DNA from: Luteolibacter sp. Y139
GTDB lineage: Bacteria > Verrucomicrobiota > Verrucomicrobiia > Verrucomicrobiales > Akkermansiaceae
Assembly: GCF_038066715.1 (NCBI RefSeq)
Contig: NZ_JBBUKT010000017.1
Location: 38,878-102,877 of the forward strand
Length of the DNA stretch: 64,000 nt
Direction: 5' to 3'
Below, piece after piece: positions 55,921 to 64,000 of the stretch (positions within the stretch are counted from its first letter, which is position 1; every line of letters begins with the position of its first letter). Under the pieces are notes generated by a model, which did not search any database, was not told the origin of the DNA, and saw only the letters and a list, made by a program, of their open reading frames with translations. The position numbers and the translations under genes were made by a program.

Positions 55921-57798
55921 TTACTTGATGGGAACCTCGCGGGAGAGCGGGATGACAACTTCGAAAGGAGCGGCGAAATCCGACTCCGCCGGAGCACTCT
56001 CGAGCTGCTTGACGATCTGATCGTCCTTCAGCGGCTCCTCCGTCTTCTTGCCCTTGGCATCCGTCACCACGGCGGTGAAGTTCAGGTGCTGGGGCTTCTC
56101 GCGGAGGTTCTTGATGAGGGTGTAGATCAGGTTGCTGCCTTGCGGATTGTCCTCACCACCGCGCCAGAAACCGCGCAGGCGGATGGCATTGGCGGTCGCA
56201 GGGATTTCCGGACCCGTCGGGGCACCGGGCTTGGGTGGCTTGGCACCCTTCGCGACGGGAACTTCCACCTTGATGTTCTCCACTCCGGTGACGCCGTAGC
56301 CGAGCGCGTAGAACTCGCTCTTCACCGTCGACTTCGACTTCTTGTTGTCTTCGGCGCTGCCGAGCGGGTTGTAGTTGAACACCGGATCGAAGTCCGTGAT
56401 CCAGACGGAGTCGCTGGCGAAGCCGGCCTGGATTTCCTGGATCAGTTCCGGCCAGAAGGTGCGGTCAGCCTCGGCGTCGGTGTATTGGGTCGCGAGACCC
56501 AGCAACTGTGCCTGCTTCTTGAACTCCTGGTCGATCGGAGTCGCGACCCGCTCCAGCTCTTCCTTCTGGTCCGCCATCTTCTTGCTCTCGTCGGCAGCCT
56601 TCGAGGCAGCCACGCTCGAGAGACCCGCCCAAGCGGCGAGACCCACGAGCAGCGCGGCAGCAGCACCGAGATAGAACGGCTTCTGCTTCTCCGCGAGACG
56701 GGCGGCTTGGACCTTGGTCGGAACCAAGTCGATATTGACCGAGGACTTGCCGGTGGCACGCAGGCCCAAGCCGATGAGCTCACCCATCAGGTGGGCTTCG
56801 CGGCCGAGCTTGTCGGTATCCACACCCTTGCCGACGGCGATGGCCGCGACCGGGTTGAAGAACTCGACCGGCAGGTGGAGCTTCTCTTCGAAGAACTCCT
56901 TCGTGTAAGGCAGGTTCGCACCACCACCGGCGAGGATGATGCGCTTCGGCGCATTGCCACCCTGTTGGCTCCGGTAGTAGTTCGTGGTGCGGGCGATTTC
57001 CGCAGGCAGCTGTCCGAGGGCATTGCGGATGGTGGTGGCCAGCGCTGCAGTCGTTTCATCGAGCTGCTCGGTGTGGCCGCCGCCCAGCGCGACGAGACCG
57101 CCATGGGTCTTGTGGCCTTCGGCTTCGGCGAAGGAAACGCCGTATTCCTTGGAGATCGCGGAGGTGATCGAGACGCCGCCGCGGTTGACGCTGCGGGTGA
57201 AGAAGCGCTTGCCCTCGATGTAAAGCAGGTCGGTCGACTTCGCGCCGATGTCGATCAGCAGCACCGGTTCGGTGACATTCGCGTAAGCGGCGCGGAAGGC
57301 ATTGTAGAGCGCCATCGGGGCCACATCCACCTCGGCGGTGGCGAGGCCGGTTCCGGTGACGGACTCGTTCAGCTCGTCGAGCGCTTCGGCACGGATCGCA
57401 ACGATCACGACTTCCTTCTCACCGGCGCTTTCCAGGATCTCGTAATCCCAGACGACTTCGTTGAGCGGGAAAGGAACGTGCTGCTGGGCCTCGAAGGTGA
57501 CCAGCTGTTCGATATCGTCGTCACCGAGCGGTGGCAGCTTAACGAAGCGCGTGAAGACCGACTGGCCGGAGACCGCGTAGCGGACCTTCGACTTGCCGGC
57601 CTTGAGGCGCTGGGTGAGTTGGCCGATCGCATAGCCGATCTGAGCCGGACGGGATGCTTCGGTGGCGGGATCGGCGAGGATCACTTCGCTATCATAGCCT
57701 TTGAGAACGAGACCGCCGTTTTTGGACGGTTCGAACACGGCCATGCTCACGCGCTGGGAGCCGATGTTGAGGGCAATTGAGGACTGTGTATCAGCCAT
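55921..57798 (-). CDS. PilM-like ATPase fused to a PilN-like membrane part (Amuc_1101-like)
   Basis: A 625-aa protein in two parts. Residues 1-~350 form an FtsA/PilM-type actin-fold ATPase: SIALNIGSQRVSMAVFE near the start, PVLLIDIGAKSTDLLYIEGK near 175, and IILAGGGANLPYTKEFFEEK near 288. Residues ~373-392 are a transmembrane helix (FYLGAAAALLVGLAAWAGLS). A coiled-coil and a beta-rich periplasmic domain follow (~400-625). The second part has the build of PilN. In most type IV pilus systems PilM and PilN are separate, with PilM binding the PilN tail; here they look covalently joined. It is the second gene of the operon. Confidence 0.85.
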   Translation of the reverse strand: MADTQSSIALNIGSQRVSMAVFEPSKNGGLVLKGYDSEVILADPATEASRPAQIGYAIGQLTQRLKAGKSKVRYAVSGQSVFTRFVKLPPLGDDDIEQLVTFEAQQHVPFPLNEVVWDYEILESAGEKEVVIVAIRAEALDELNESVTGTGLATAEVDVAPMALYNAFRAAYANVTEPVLLIDIGAKSTDLLYIEGKRFFTRSVNRGGVSITSAISKEYGVSFAEAEGHKTHGGLVALGGGHTEQLDETTAALATTIRNALGQLPAEIARTTNYYRSQQGGNAPKRIILAGGGANLPYTKEFFEEKLHLPVEFFNPVAAIAVGKGVDTDKLGREAHLMGELIGLGLRATGKSSVNIDLVPTKVQAARLAEKQKPFYLGAAAALLVGLAAWAGLSSVAASKAADESKKMADQKEELERVATPIDQEFKKQAQLLGLATQYTDAEADRTFWPELIQEIQAGFASDSVWITDFDPVFNYNPLGSAEDNKKSKSTVKSEFYALGYGVTGVENIKVEVPVAKGAKPPKPGAPTGPEIPATANAIRLRGFWRGGEDNPQGSNLIYTLIKNLREKPQHLNFTAVVTDAKGKKTEEPLKDDQIVKQLESAPAESDFAAPFEVVIPLSREVPIK

Positions 57799-57878
57799 GA
57801 CGGGCTTTGGGAAAAAACGGGGTTTTGGCGTCGTAGAACGGGGACGCGGAAGACATCAAACCAAGACAACCCTGCGAA

Positions 57879-58514
57879 TTACTTCTCGCGCTTGATCTCG
57901 GCGTAGCGATCCCACCAGAGCATCGAGAACGGGGTCTCATCCTTGTTGAGAAGCGGGAACTTGTCGCTCTGGTCGGAGAGGCTGCCGGAGGTCCACCAGC
58001 CTTCTTTCTCCTTCACGGCGGCCTGGCCGACCTTCTCGCCATTGACGAGCACTTCCACGCCCACGGCGCGGACGGCGCTCTTGCCGGCCTTGTCCTTGCC
58101 GGTCAGGCGCTTGATCGCGGAAGGCGACATGTAGACCGAGCTGAAGATCTCCTCGTCGATCGGGACGTTGATGTGCTCGATCGTCTTGGTGAGCTTGATG
58201 AAGCCCTTGCCATCCGGATTGGCCATCGCGACGTACCACTTCACGGTGACGGCGTCGACGAAGCCGATCTTCTTCTGTTCGGCATTCTGGGCGGGCAGCT
58301 TGATGGCGACTTCGACTTCGAGCCAATCCTTCGGCTTGAAGCTCTTGGCCTTGCCCGAATTGACTTCCGGGGACGGGATGTCGTCGAAAACGAGGGTACC
58401 CACTTCAGCCTTGCCTTGGGCATGAGCCGGAGCCGCGAGGAACGTGAGTGCGGCAACGGAAGCGGCGACGGCGGCGAGCGCCGTCCTACGGAATGAACGA
58501 GGACAATGTTTCAT
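57879..58514 (-). CDS. Periplasmic pilus-operon protein (Amuc_1102-like)
   Basis: A 211-aa exported protein (signal ~1-32, cleavage after APAHA). The mature domain is a single beta-sandwich-like unit: VFDDIPSPEVNSGKAKSFK, then DWLEVEVAIKLPAQN, FVDAVTVKWYVAMANPDGKG and FSMLWWDRYAEIKREK at the end. Its place at the head of the operon, its size and its general pattern match Akkermansia Amuc_1102. The biochemical role is unknown; a periplasmic partner of the pilus machine is the natural inference. It is divergent from aroD, with ~135 bp between the starts that must contain the operon promoter. Confidence 0.8.
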   Translation of the reverse strand: MKHCPRSFRRTALAAVAASVAALTFLAAPAHAQGKAEVGTLVFDDIPSPEVNSGKAKSFKPKDWLEVEVAIKLPAQNAEQKKIGFVDAVTVKWYVAMANPDGKGFIKLTKTIEHINVPIDEEIFSSVYMSPSAIKRLTGKDKAGKSAVRAVGVEVLVNGEKVGQAAVKEKEGWWTSGSLSDQSDKFPLLNKDETPFSMLWWDRYAEIKREK

Positions 58515-58649
58515 TGGTGGGCTTTCGGTTTTTGGAGAACTAGGGAATGCGTCCCCGGATTGACCAGAGAAAATCGCGCCGCCATGGAGAAAAATCCGTC
58601 AGGTATTTACATGGAAGGCGCGGAGCATCGACCGCCGCAGTTGACAGTG

Positions 58650-59390
58650 ATGCGACCCCACGTTTGTGCTTCCGGCGTGCGCTGTCCACAAGTCATTCTA
58701 AGCCCCGCACAACCGCGGGTGGTCGGGAGTTTCGGAAATGTGGAAAGCCTAGCAGCCACCACCTATCAAGAGGCCCTAGCAGCTTGCGATCTGTTGGAGA
58801 TCCGGCTCGACCTGTTGGAGATCCCGGAAACCCGCCCGTGGGCCCACCTCACCGGCATCCCGATGCTCTTCACCGCCCGCCGCGGCGACGAGGGCGGACG
58901 GGGCGACCTGAGCGCCCTGCACCGCCGGGAACGGCTGGAGGCCGTGCTGGATGAGGCCGCGCTGATCGATGTGGAGCTGGAGTCCGTCCAGGAGCTGGAA
59001 ATGGCCGAATTCCTGGAGGAGGCCCAGTCTCGGGGCGTCCCTTGGGTCGCCTCCTGGCATGATTTCGAGGGCCGAGCCGACTCCTTCGGAAAGATCCCGG
59101 CGATGGCCGAACGCGCCGCCGCCGCCGGTGCCGCGTGCTTCAAGGCCGCCATCCGCCTGCACGAAATGGAGGACGTCACCCGGCTCGCCAGCCTGCTCAC
59201 CGGCACCCATCCCCTGCCCCTTTCCCTGATGGGCATGGGCCCGCTCGCCCCGGTTTCACGGCTGCTCTGCGCGCAATACGGCTCCGTCCTGAACTACGGC
59301 TTCATCGGCGATGCGCCCACCGCTCCCGGCCAATGGAGCGCCGCTCTCTTCAAGGAAGCCCTCGGAGCTTCGCAGATAAACATGGCCTGA
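58650..59390 (+). CDS. aroD: Type I 3-dehydroquinate dehydratase
   Basis: A 246-aa TIM-barrel enzyme of the shikimate pathway that dehydrates 3-dehydroquinate to 3-dehydroshikimate via a Schiff base. Key residues are visible: Glu50 in LLEIRLDLLE, Arg77 in LFTARRGDEGG, catalytic His137 in ASWHDF and Schiff-base Lys165 in CFKAAIRLHE. The SLMGMGPLAPVSRLLCAQYG stretch (~200-220) and SVLNYGFIGDAPTAPGQW complete the barrel. The start is uncertain: ATGs at 58584 and 58611 are also in frame but add residues with no family similarity. It is convergent with the DinG-type helicase gene (10-bp gap). Confidence 0.9.
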   Translation: MRPHVCASGVRCPQVILSPAQPRVVGSFGNVESLAATTYQEALAACDLLEIRLDLLEIPETRPWAHLTGIPMLFTARRGDEGGRGDLSALHRRERLEAVLDEAALIDVELESVQELEMAEFLEEAQSRGVPWVASWHDFEGRADSFGKIPAMAERAAAAGAACFKAAIRLHEMEDVTRLASLLTGTHPLPLSLMGMGPLAPVSRLLCAQYGSVLNYGFIGDAPTAPGQWSAALFKEALGASQINMA

Positions 59391-59400
59391 CTCGGCGGGC

Positions 59401-61398
59401 TTACTGGACGATTTCCACCGGAGCCTTCGGCAAGGCGTCCAGGAACAAGCGCCCATACCGCTTCGTTAGGATCCGGTTGTCCAGAATGCTCACCAGCCCG
59501 CTGTCCTTCGCCGTCCGGATCAGCCGGCCGACTCCCTGCCGCAGCTTGAGAATCGCCTCCGGCACGGAGTAGTCCATGAAGGGATTCCCACCCTCAGCCT
59601 CAAGCGCTTCCAAGCGCGACTGCGTGAGCGGATGATCCGGCACCGCGAACGGCAGCCGCGTCACCACCACATTCGAAAGCGCCTCTCCCGGCACGTCCAC
59701 CCCGGTCCAGAAACTGTCCGTGCCAAACAGCACGCTGTGCACGTCCCGGCGGAATTCCTCCACCATCTTGTGCCGCGGCATCCCGTCACCTTGCACCAAC
59801 AAGCGCCAGCCGCGGTCCTCGAAGTGACGCCTTAACTTCTCCGCCGCATCCCGCATCGTCCGGTAGCTGGTGAAGAGCACGAAGGCCTTCCCCTCGCTTG
59901 CCTCCACCGCCGCCCGGATCGCCTCGACCATCGCCTTCCCATACTGGGGACTCGCCGGCTCCGGCATGTTCTTCCAGATCCGGATCTTCATCTGCCGCTG
60001 GAAATCGAACGGGCTGCCGATGCACAGCGGCGGCACATCCTCCGCGCCCACCCGCCCGCGGAACCACCCCAGCAGCGGATCCCCCACCCCCAGCGTGGCG
60101 CTGGTCATGATGCAGCTCTTTCCCTCGCCGAAGAGCAGCCCGCGCAGCCGGTCCGCCACATGGATCGGCGCGGCGTGCAGGGAAAACAGGCTCTCGTCCC
60201 GGCCCGATTTCTCGACCCAGTGGACCATGTCATCGCTGCTCTGGTCGAGGAAGCAGCCGATCGCCCCGTGGGCCTCGCGCAGCTTCCGCGAAGCATCCTG
60301 GAGCTCGGCCTTGGTGGTCTCGCTTTCGACATCCGCGGCCAGCGCATCGATCTCCTGCCACAGCTTCCGCAGCGGCTCGGCGGCGCGGTTTGGCACCAGC
60401 TCCGGCTCTCGGACCCGCCATTCCTTCGAGTATTGCCCGAAGGTCGCCGCGTGCCCCAGATCGCTGAAAAACTCATCCGCCGCCTTCAGCGCCTCCTCCA
60501 CTGCGAACAGCACCGAGGACTTCTTGAACGACCGCAGCGTGCCCTTCTTGGTCCGCGGATTATACAGCCGCTGGAGGTCGAAGCGCATCCCCGCCTGGCT
60601 CACCCGCAGGCCGAGCTGCACCGCCGCCACCTGCTCCAGCGTGTGCGCCTCATCCAGCACCACGAAATCATTCGGAAACAGGAAACCCGACGGCTTCTCC
60701 TGCTCCAGATTCTCCCCGGTATCCAGCAGCGCGAAGAACAGGGTGTGGTTCACCACCACCAGCTTCGCATCCGCCGCCGCCTTCCGGGCCTCCTGGTAAA
60801 AGCAATCCCCCTTCGGCCCGCAGTAGCGCGCCGTGCAGACGTGCGGCTCGGAGCAAACCTGCAGCCACACCTTCATCGACGGCTGGAATTCAAGGTCGCT
60901 CAGCGTCCCGTCCCGCGTCGCCTCCGCCCAGCGGCGGATCGACTCCAGCTCATCGCTCTCCGTCGACGTGAAAAGATCCCCCGCCTGCTCGCGCGCCCGC
61001 TTCAACCGCGCCGGGCACAGGTAATTCTGCCGGCCCTTCAGCAACACCGCCGGCAATTCCTCCCCGAGCAGCTTCCGCACGATCGGGATGTCCTTCCGCA
61101 CCAGCTGCTCCTGCAGGTTGATCGTGTGGGTGGAAATAATCGCCTTCCGCCCCGTCCGCAGCGCATAGCGCGCCGCCGGGATCAGATACGCCAGCGACTT
61201 CCCCACGCCCGTCCCCGCCTCCGCGACCAGACAACGCTTCTCGATCAACGCCTCAGCCACCGCCATCGCCAGCTGCTGCTGCTCCGGCCGGAACTCGAAG
61301 TCCCGCGACCGCCCCATGCTCCCCTCCTTGGAAAAAGCCAGCCCGATTTCCTCGACGAAGGCGTCGGGCAGCGGCTGTCCCTCAAGGGTGGAAATCAT
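59401..61398 (-). CDS. DinG/XPD-type ATP-dependent DNA helicase
   Basis: A 665-aa superfamily 2 helicase. Walker A GTGVGKS is at 62-68, motif Ia THTINLQEQL near 95, and the DEAH box VLDEAHTLEQ near 255. Four Cys typical of the Fe-S cluster of XPD/DinG proteins are visible (YLCPARL, then VCTARYCGPKGDCFYQEA). The C-terminal RecA domain has SEGKAFVLFTSYRTMRDAAE and the final LRQGVGRLIRTAKDSGLV (motif VI). These enzymes unwind 5'-to-3', including R-loops and G-quadruplex-like structures. DinG is preferred over YoaA by size, but the two cannot be told apart here. ATG 61398 is chosen; an upstream TTG extension has no homology. Confidence 0.93.
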   Translation of the reverse strand: MISTLEGQPLPDAFVEEIGLAFSKEGSMGRSRDFEFRPEQQQLAMAVAEALIEKRCLVAEAGTGVGKSLAYLIPAARYALRTGRKAIISTHTINLQEQLVRKDIPIVRKLLGEELPAVLLKGRQNYLCPARLKRAREQAGDLFTSTESDELESIRRWAEATRDGTLSDLEFQPSMKVWLQVCSEPHVCTARYCGPKGDCFYQEARKAAADAKLVVVNHTLFFALLDTGENLEQEKPSGFLFPNDFVVLDEAHTLEQVAAVQLGLRVSQAGMRFDLQRLYNPRTKKGTLRSFKKSSVLFAVEEALKAADEFFSDLGHAATFGQYSKEWRVREPELVPNRAAEPLRKLWQEIDALAADVESETTKAELQDASRKLREAHGAIGCFLDQSSDDMVHWVEKSGRDESLFSLHAAPIHVADRLRGLLFGEGKSCIMTSATLGVGDPLLGWFRGRVGAEDVPPLCIGSPFDFQRQMKIRIWKNMPEPASPQYGKAMVEAIRAAVEASEGKAFVLFTSYRTMRDAAEKLRRHFEDRGWRLLVQGDGMPRHKMVEEFRRDVHSVLFGTDSFWTGVDVPGEALSNVVVTRLPFAVPDHPLTQSRLEALEAEGGNPFMDYSVPEAILKLRQGVGRLIRTAKDSGLVSILDNRILTKRYGRLFLDALPKAPVEIVQ

Positions 61399-61451
61399 GC
61401 GGACGGCATTGCGCCGGGACGACGCGGGAAAGCCAAGCGCCAATCAAAGAG

Positions 61452-61535
61452 GACAACGAAACGAACGAAATAGGCGAAATGAAGAAGCAGGGGATCGAAC
61501 GGCCTTTTTTCGTCACTTTCGCTCGTTTCGTTGTC
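61452..61535. repeat. 19-bp imperfect inverted repeat in intergenic region
   Basis: The arms gacaacgaaacgaNcgaaa (61452-61470) and its reverse complement (61517-61535) match at 18 of 19 positions, with a 46-bp centre. The element lies between the helicase start and lptG, and is followed by a CT-rich stretch with repeated ccgcg words. The structure suits a miniature mobile or dispersed element, though no target-site duplication is clear. Confidence 0.5.
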
Positions 61536-61671
61536 ATCCCATTCTTCGAAACTCCGCGTTCTCCTCCGCGACCTCCGCGCCTTTGCGGTTCGTTCGTTCC
61601 ACCTCCCACCCCCGTCCTTTACAAACGACCGTTCCACCGCATGCTCCCGGCCACGCCGTCGCCGTCATCTC

Positions 61672-63036
61672 ATGCCGCGCATTCTCGTCCCCCTGCTCCT
61701 TGCCCTCGCCGGCGCCCTGCTTGCCCTGAAAATCGGGCCACTCGAGCAGGCCGCCGTTCAAGAGCAGCTCGATAATTTCCCCGACGTCCAGGCCCAGGCC
61801 CACCTGCTGCGCCCGGTCATCGCCGTCATCCTCTGCTTCCTGCCGGCCATCGGCGGCGTGCTGTATTATCTCGGCGACACGATGGCCCGCTACATCAGCC
61901 GCCAGTTCGTCTCGATCTTCGTGATCTGCCTGCTCGGCCTCTTCGCCGTCTGGCTGATCGCCGACCTCGGCGACAATCTCGACGACCTGAAGAACAGCAA
62001 GAACGCCATCGGCTACGCCGGACAGCTGTATCTCGCCCGGATCCCCGAGGTCATTCGCGAGCTGATGCCCTACTCGCTGCTGCTTTCCATCCTCTACTGC
62101 CTGGGCCGCCTCTCGCGCTCGCGGGAAATCGTGGCGATGATCCAGACCGGCCGCGGACTGGCCCGGCTCACGCTGCCGTTCTTCGTGGGCGGAGCCCTCG
62201 CCGCCGTCCTCTGCGCCGGCCTCAACTACCAATGGGCGCCCGCCGCCATCGCCGCGGAAAACGCCATCCTCCGCAAGGCCAAGGGCCAGGAAGGCGTCGC
62301 CGAACCCAACATCCGCTACCGGAATTTCGACGACCGCCGGCTGTGGATGATCGGCTCCTTCCCACAGGACTACCACAAGGGCGCCCCCTTGAAGCGCGTG
62401 ACCGTCATCCAGGAAAATCCGGATGGCACCCTGGCGAAGATCATCTCCGCCAAGACCGCCGCCTGGTCGCCGCTGACCCGCAACTGGACCTTCACCGACC
62501 CCGAAGTCGCGGACTGCTCCGCCAAGACCGCACCGGACCAGGAATCCCCTGACTTCACCAAGGTCGAGACGCCGAATCCACTCGTCATGAAAGGCTGGAG
62601 CGAGGTCCCCGCGCAGCTCATCCGCCCCGGCCTGCCCGCCGCCCAGCTCGGCATTCCGGACCTGAATGACTGGCTCGCCGCGAATCCGCTCGGCACCTGG
62701 GCCAGCCGTGGCGGCCACCTCACCCAGTGGCACTACCGCTGGGCCCAGCCGGTGGGCTGCCTCATCGTGGTGCTCCTCGCCGTGCCACTCGGCGTCGTCT
62801 TCACCCGTCGTGGCGCCAGTGGCGGGGTCGCGGTGGCGGTCTTCCTCTGCGCCGGCATGCTGTTCCTGTCGAATGTCTGCCTGGCCCTCGGCGACTCGCG
62901 CCACCTCAGCCCGGTCCTCGCCGCCTGGCTGCCGAACTACATCTTCGGCATCATCGCCCTCTTCCTCTTCCAGCGCCGCCTCTCCGGCCGCCCGATTTAC
63001 CAGACCATCCGCAAGTTCATCCCTGCGGAGGCGTGA
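61672..63036 (+). CDS. LptF/LptG family lipopolysaccharide export permease
   Basis: A 454-aa inner-membrane protein of the Lpt machine, which drives LPS from the inner membrane to the LptA bridge. The family core begins at ~residue 62 with YISRQFVSIFVICLLGLFAV. It continues with IPEVIRELMPYSLLLSILYC and SRSREIVAMIQTGRGLARLT, the periplasmic beta-jellyroll (~210-330), and two C-terminal membrane helices (WAQPVGCLIVVLLAVPLGVV; FGIIALFLFQ). Two additional hydrophobic helices precede the usual start (~2-22 and ~42-60). LptF and LptG cannot be told apart here. ATG 61672 directly begins the first helix. Its presence shows an outer membrane with LPS or a similar lipid. Confidence 0.88.
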   Translation: MPRILVPLLLALAGALLALKIGPLEQAAVQEQLDNFPDVQAQAHLLRPVIAVILCFLPAIGGVLYYLGDTMARYISRQFVSIFVICLLGLFAVWLIADLGDNLDDLKNSKNAIGYAGQLYLARIPEVIRELMPYSLLLSILYCLGRLSRSREIVAMIQTGRGLARLTLPFFVGGALAAVLCAGLNYQWAPAAIAAENAILRKAKGQEGVAEPNIRYRNFDDRRLWMIGSFPQDYHKGAPLKRVTVIQENPDGTLAKIISAKTAAWSPLTRNWTFTDPEVADCSAKTAPDQESPDFTKVETPNPLVMKGWSEVPAQLIRPGLPAAQLGIPDLNDWLAANPLGTWASRGGHLTQWHYRWAQPVGCLIVVLLAVPLGVVFTRRGASGGVAVAVFLCAGMLFLSNVCLALGDSRHLSPVLAAWLPNYIFGIIALFLFQRRLSGRPIYQTIRKFIPAEA

Positions 63037-63125
63037 CCCACTGCCAGCGGTCAATCGTCAGCGGTCCTCGGGAACAGCCGTTGACCGGCCCGGACTTTCC
63101 GGGTCCACTTCCCCTGCCTTTCCAC

Positions 63126-63149
63126 TGATCACTGACAACTGATCACTTC
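63126..63149. repeat. Tandem 10-mers with 14-bp period
   Basis: ACTGATCACT occurs twice, separated by gaca, directly upstream of the last gene in the window. Each copy contains the palindrome TGATCA. It may be a regulatory site for the downstream gene or a fragment of a dispersed intergenic element. Confidence 0.4.
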
Positions 63150-63163
63150 GGCACTTCTTCCAT

Positions 63164-64000
63164 GGCCCTCCAAGAATCCTGGCACATCCGCTCCCGTTCC
63201 CGCGCCTGCGCCGCCACCGAGCGCTCCTTCGACGACGGCGAGCCGATCATGACGGCCCTCTTTCCCGACCCCGAATCCTCCGGCTACCTGCGGAAGGACT
63301 TCTGCCTCGATGCCTGGAAGGCCCGCACCGCCGAGGACGAAAAGCCGCTGTCCTTCTGGAAGACCATCTACCACGCCCCCGTCGCCGGTGAGAAAAAGGA
63401 AGACGTCTTCAAGAAGGAAAGCCCCGAGGAACTCCTGCGCCGCCTCGTCGAGGAAGACGAGGACCACACCGAAAACGTCCGCTACATCCTCGCCGTGATG
63501 CTGGAGCGCCAGAAGATCCTCCGCGAGACCGACACCCAGCGCACCAATACCGGCATCCTCCGCGTCTACGAGCACCGCAAGCTCGGCGACCTCTTCATCG
63601 TCCGCGATCCGGACATCCCCCTCTCCCAAGTCGACAAGGTGCAGGAGGAAGTGGTCCTCCTCCTTGAAAACGGCGGCCGCATCCCGGACCCGGAAGAACT
63701 GGAAGCCGAAGCGCCTGCCTCCGAAGCAGAAGCCGAAGCCCCCACCGATCCCGAAGCCCAAGCGGAAGCCGCCGCAGCCGGCGAACCCGAGGGCCCCACT
63801 CCCGATCTGGACGCTCTAACAGAAATCCCCGAGAGCGACTCGGAAGAAGACGACTCGGAAGAAGACGACTCGGAAGAAGACGACTCGGAAGAAGACGACT
63901 CGGAAGAAGACGACTCGGAGGAAGACGACTCGGAGGAAGACGACTCGGAGGAAGACGACTCGGAGGAAGACGACTCGGAGGAAGACGACTCGGAGGAAGA
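63164..64000 (+). CDS. Hypothetical acidic protein with (DDSEE)n tail (3' truncated)
   Basis: The ATG at 63164 opens a frame that stays open to the window edge (279 codons seen). Residues 1-~185 are a compact soluble domain of an unrecognised family: MALQESWHIRSRSRACAATE, then SFWKTIYHAPVAGEKKEDVF, AVMLERQKILRETDTQRTNT, and VYEHRKLGDLFIVRDPDIPL. From ~185 the sequence is Glu/Ala-rich, and from ~225 it is a perfect pentapeptide repeat, DSEED. There is no signal peptide or membrane segment, so it is probably cytoplasmic and strongly acidic. Genes of this type sit alone in other Verrucomicrobia as far as I recall, but I cannot name it. Confidence 0.8.
63837..64000 (+). repeat. 15-bp coding minisatellite
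   Basis: Eleven tandem 15-bp units (the last cut by the window edge) encode repeated Asp-Asp-Ser-Glu-Glu. The first five units carry GAAGAA for the Glu pair; the next six carry GAGGAA. There is no other variation. The array lies inside the truncated reading frame, and unit number is likely to vary between strains by slippage without a frameshift. Confidence 0.97.

Noticed and set aside
58641..58646. TTGACA as a -35 box for aroD
   Set aside because: It lies 4 bp before the chosen start codon, which is too close to serve that gene; it fits only if translation starts much further downstream.
63089..63103. cccgga-ctt-tccggg hairpin after lptG as an intrinsic terminator
   Set aside because: Only six pairs and no T-run; too weak to call.
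63126..63149. Two ACTGATCACT copies as a CRISPR remnant
   Set aside because: The repeats are only 10 bp with a 4-bp gap, and no cas genes are nearby.

Overview
This is GC-rich bacterial chromosome with no sign of phage or plasmid origin. It most likely comes from the Verrucomicrobia, close to Luteolibacter or Haloferula. Three things point there: a PSCyt1/DUF1549/DUF1553 plus DUF1501 gene pair, SHD1 and Verrucomicrobia-style secreted repeat proteins, and a five-gene operon matching the Akkermansia muciniphila Amuc_1098-1102 pilus locus. I saw no rRNA, CRISPR array, transposase or integrase. One tRNA gene (Pro, TGG) is present.

Layout. 1-12 kb: start of an oligogalacturonate-lyase-like gene, a YncE/phosphoesterase fusion, an orphan GAF protein, the DUF1549/DUF1553-DUF1501 pair and a secreted endonuclease I. 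12-19.5 kb (minus strand): an apparent five-gene operon of ECF sigma factor, membrane protein (possible anti-sigma), secreted protein, CsgG-like protein and a 1527-aa SHD1/ankyrin protein. 20-26 kb: a primary-type sigma factor with a clear terminator, glnS, an M20 peptidase and small membrane proteins. 25.7-29.8 kb: a two-component system whose kinase has an unusual extracytoplasmic region, then an HTTM (gamma-carboxylase-like) protein. 30-39.8 kb: three secreted proteins, namely a delta-60 repeat protein translationally coupled to a 1727-aa twelve-repeat protein, and an SGNH hydrolase. 39.9-46.5 kb (minus strand): tRNA-Pro, gyrA, gyrB and rnd. 46.6-51 kb: a large secreted protein and an in-frame coaE-rho fusion. 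51-58.5 kb: the pilus operon, with genes in pilM/N-O-P-Q order ending in a secretin. 58.6-64 kb: aroD, a DinG-type helicase, an LptF/LptG permease and the start of a protein with a (DDSEE)n tail that runs off the window.

How the parts relate. The housekeeping genes (glnS, gyrBA, rnd, rho, aroD, lptG, sigma) are interleaved with a large outward-facing set of secreted adhesin-like repeat proteins, a pilus secretin machine, a CsgG-type envelope protein and degradative enzymes. This suits a surface-attached heterotroph living on polymers. Two local regulators stand out: the ECF sigma factor heading the CsgG/ankyrin operon, and the LuxR-type two-component pair.

Start codons in this genome rarely have strong Shine-Dalgarno sequences, so several starts were chosen from signal peptides or domain borders and are marked as such.
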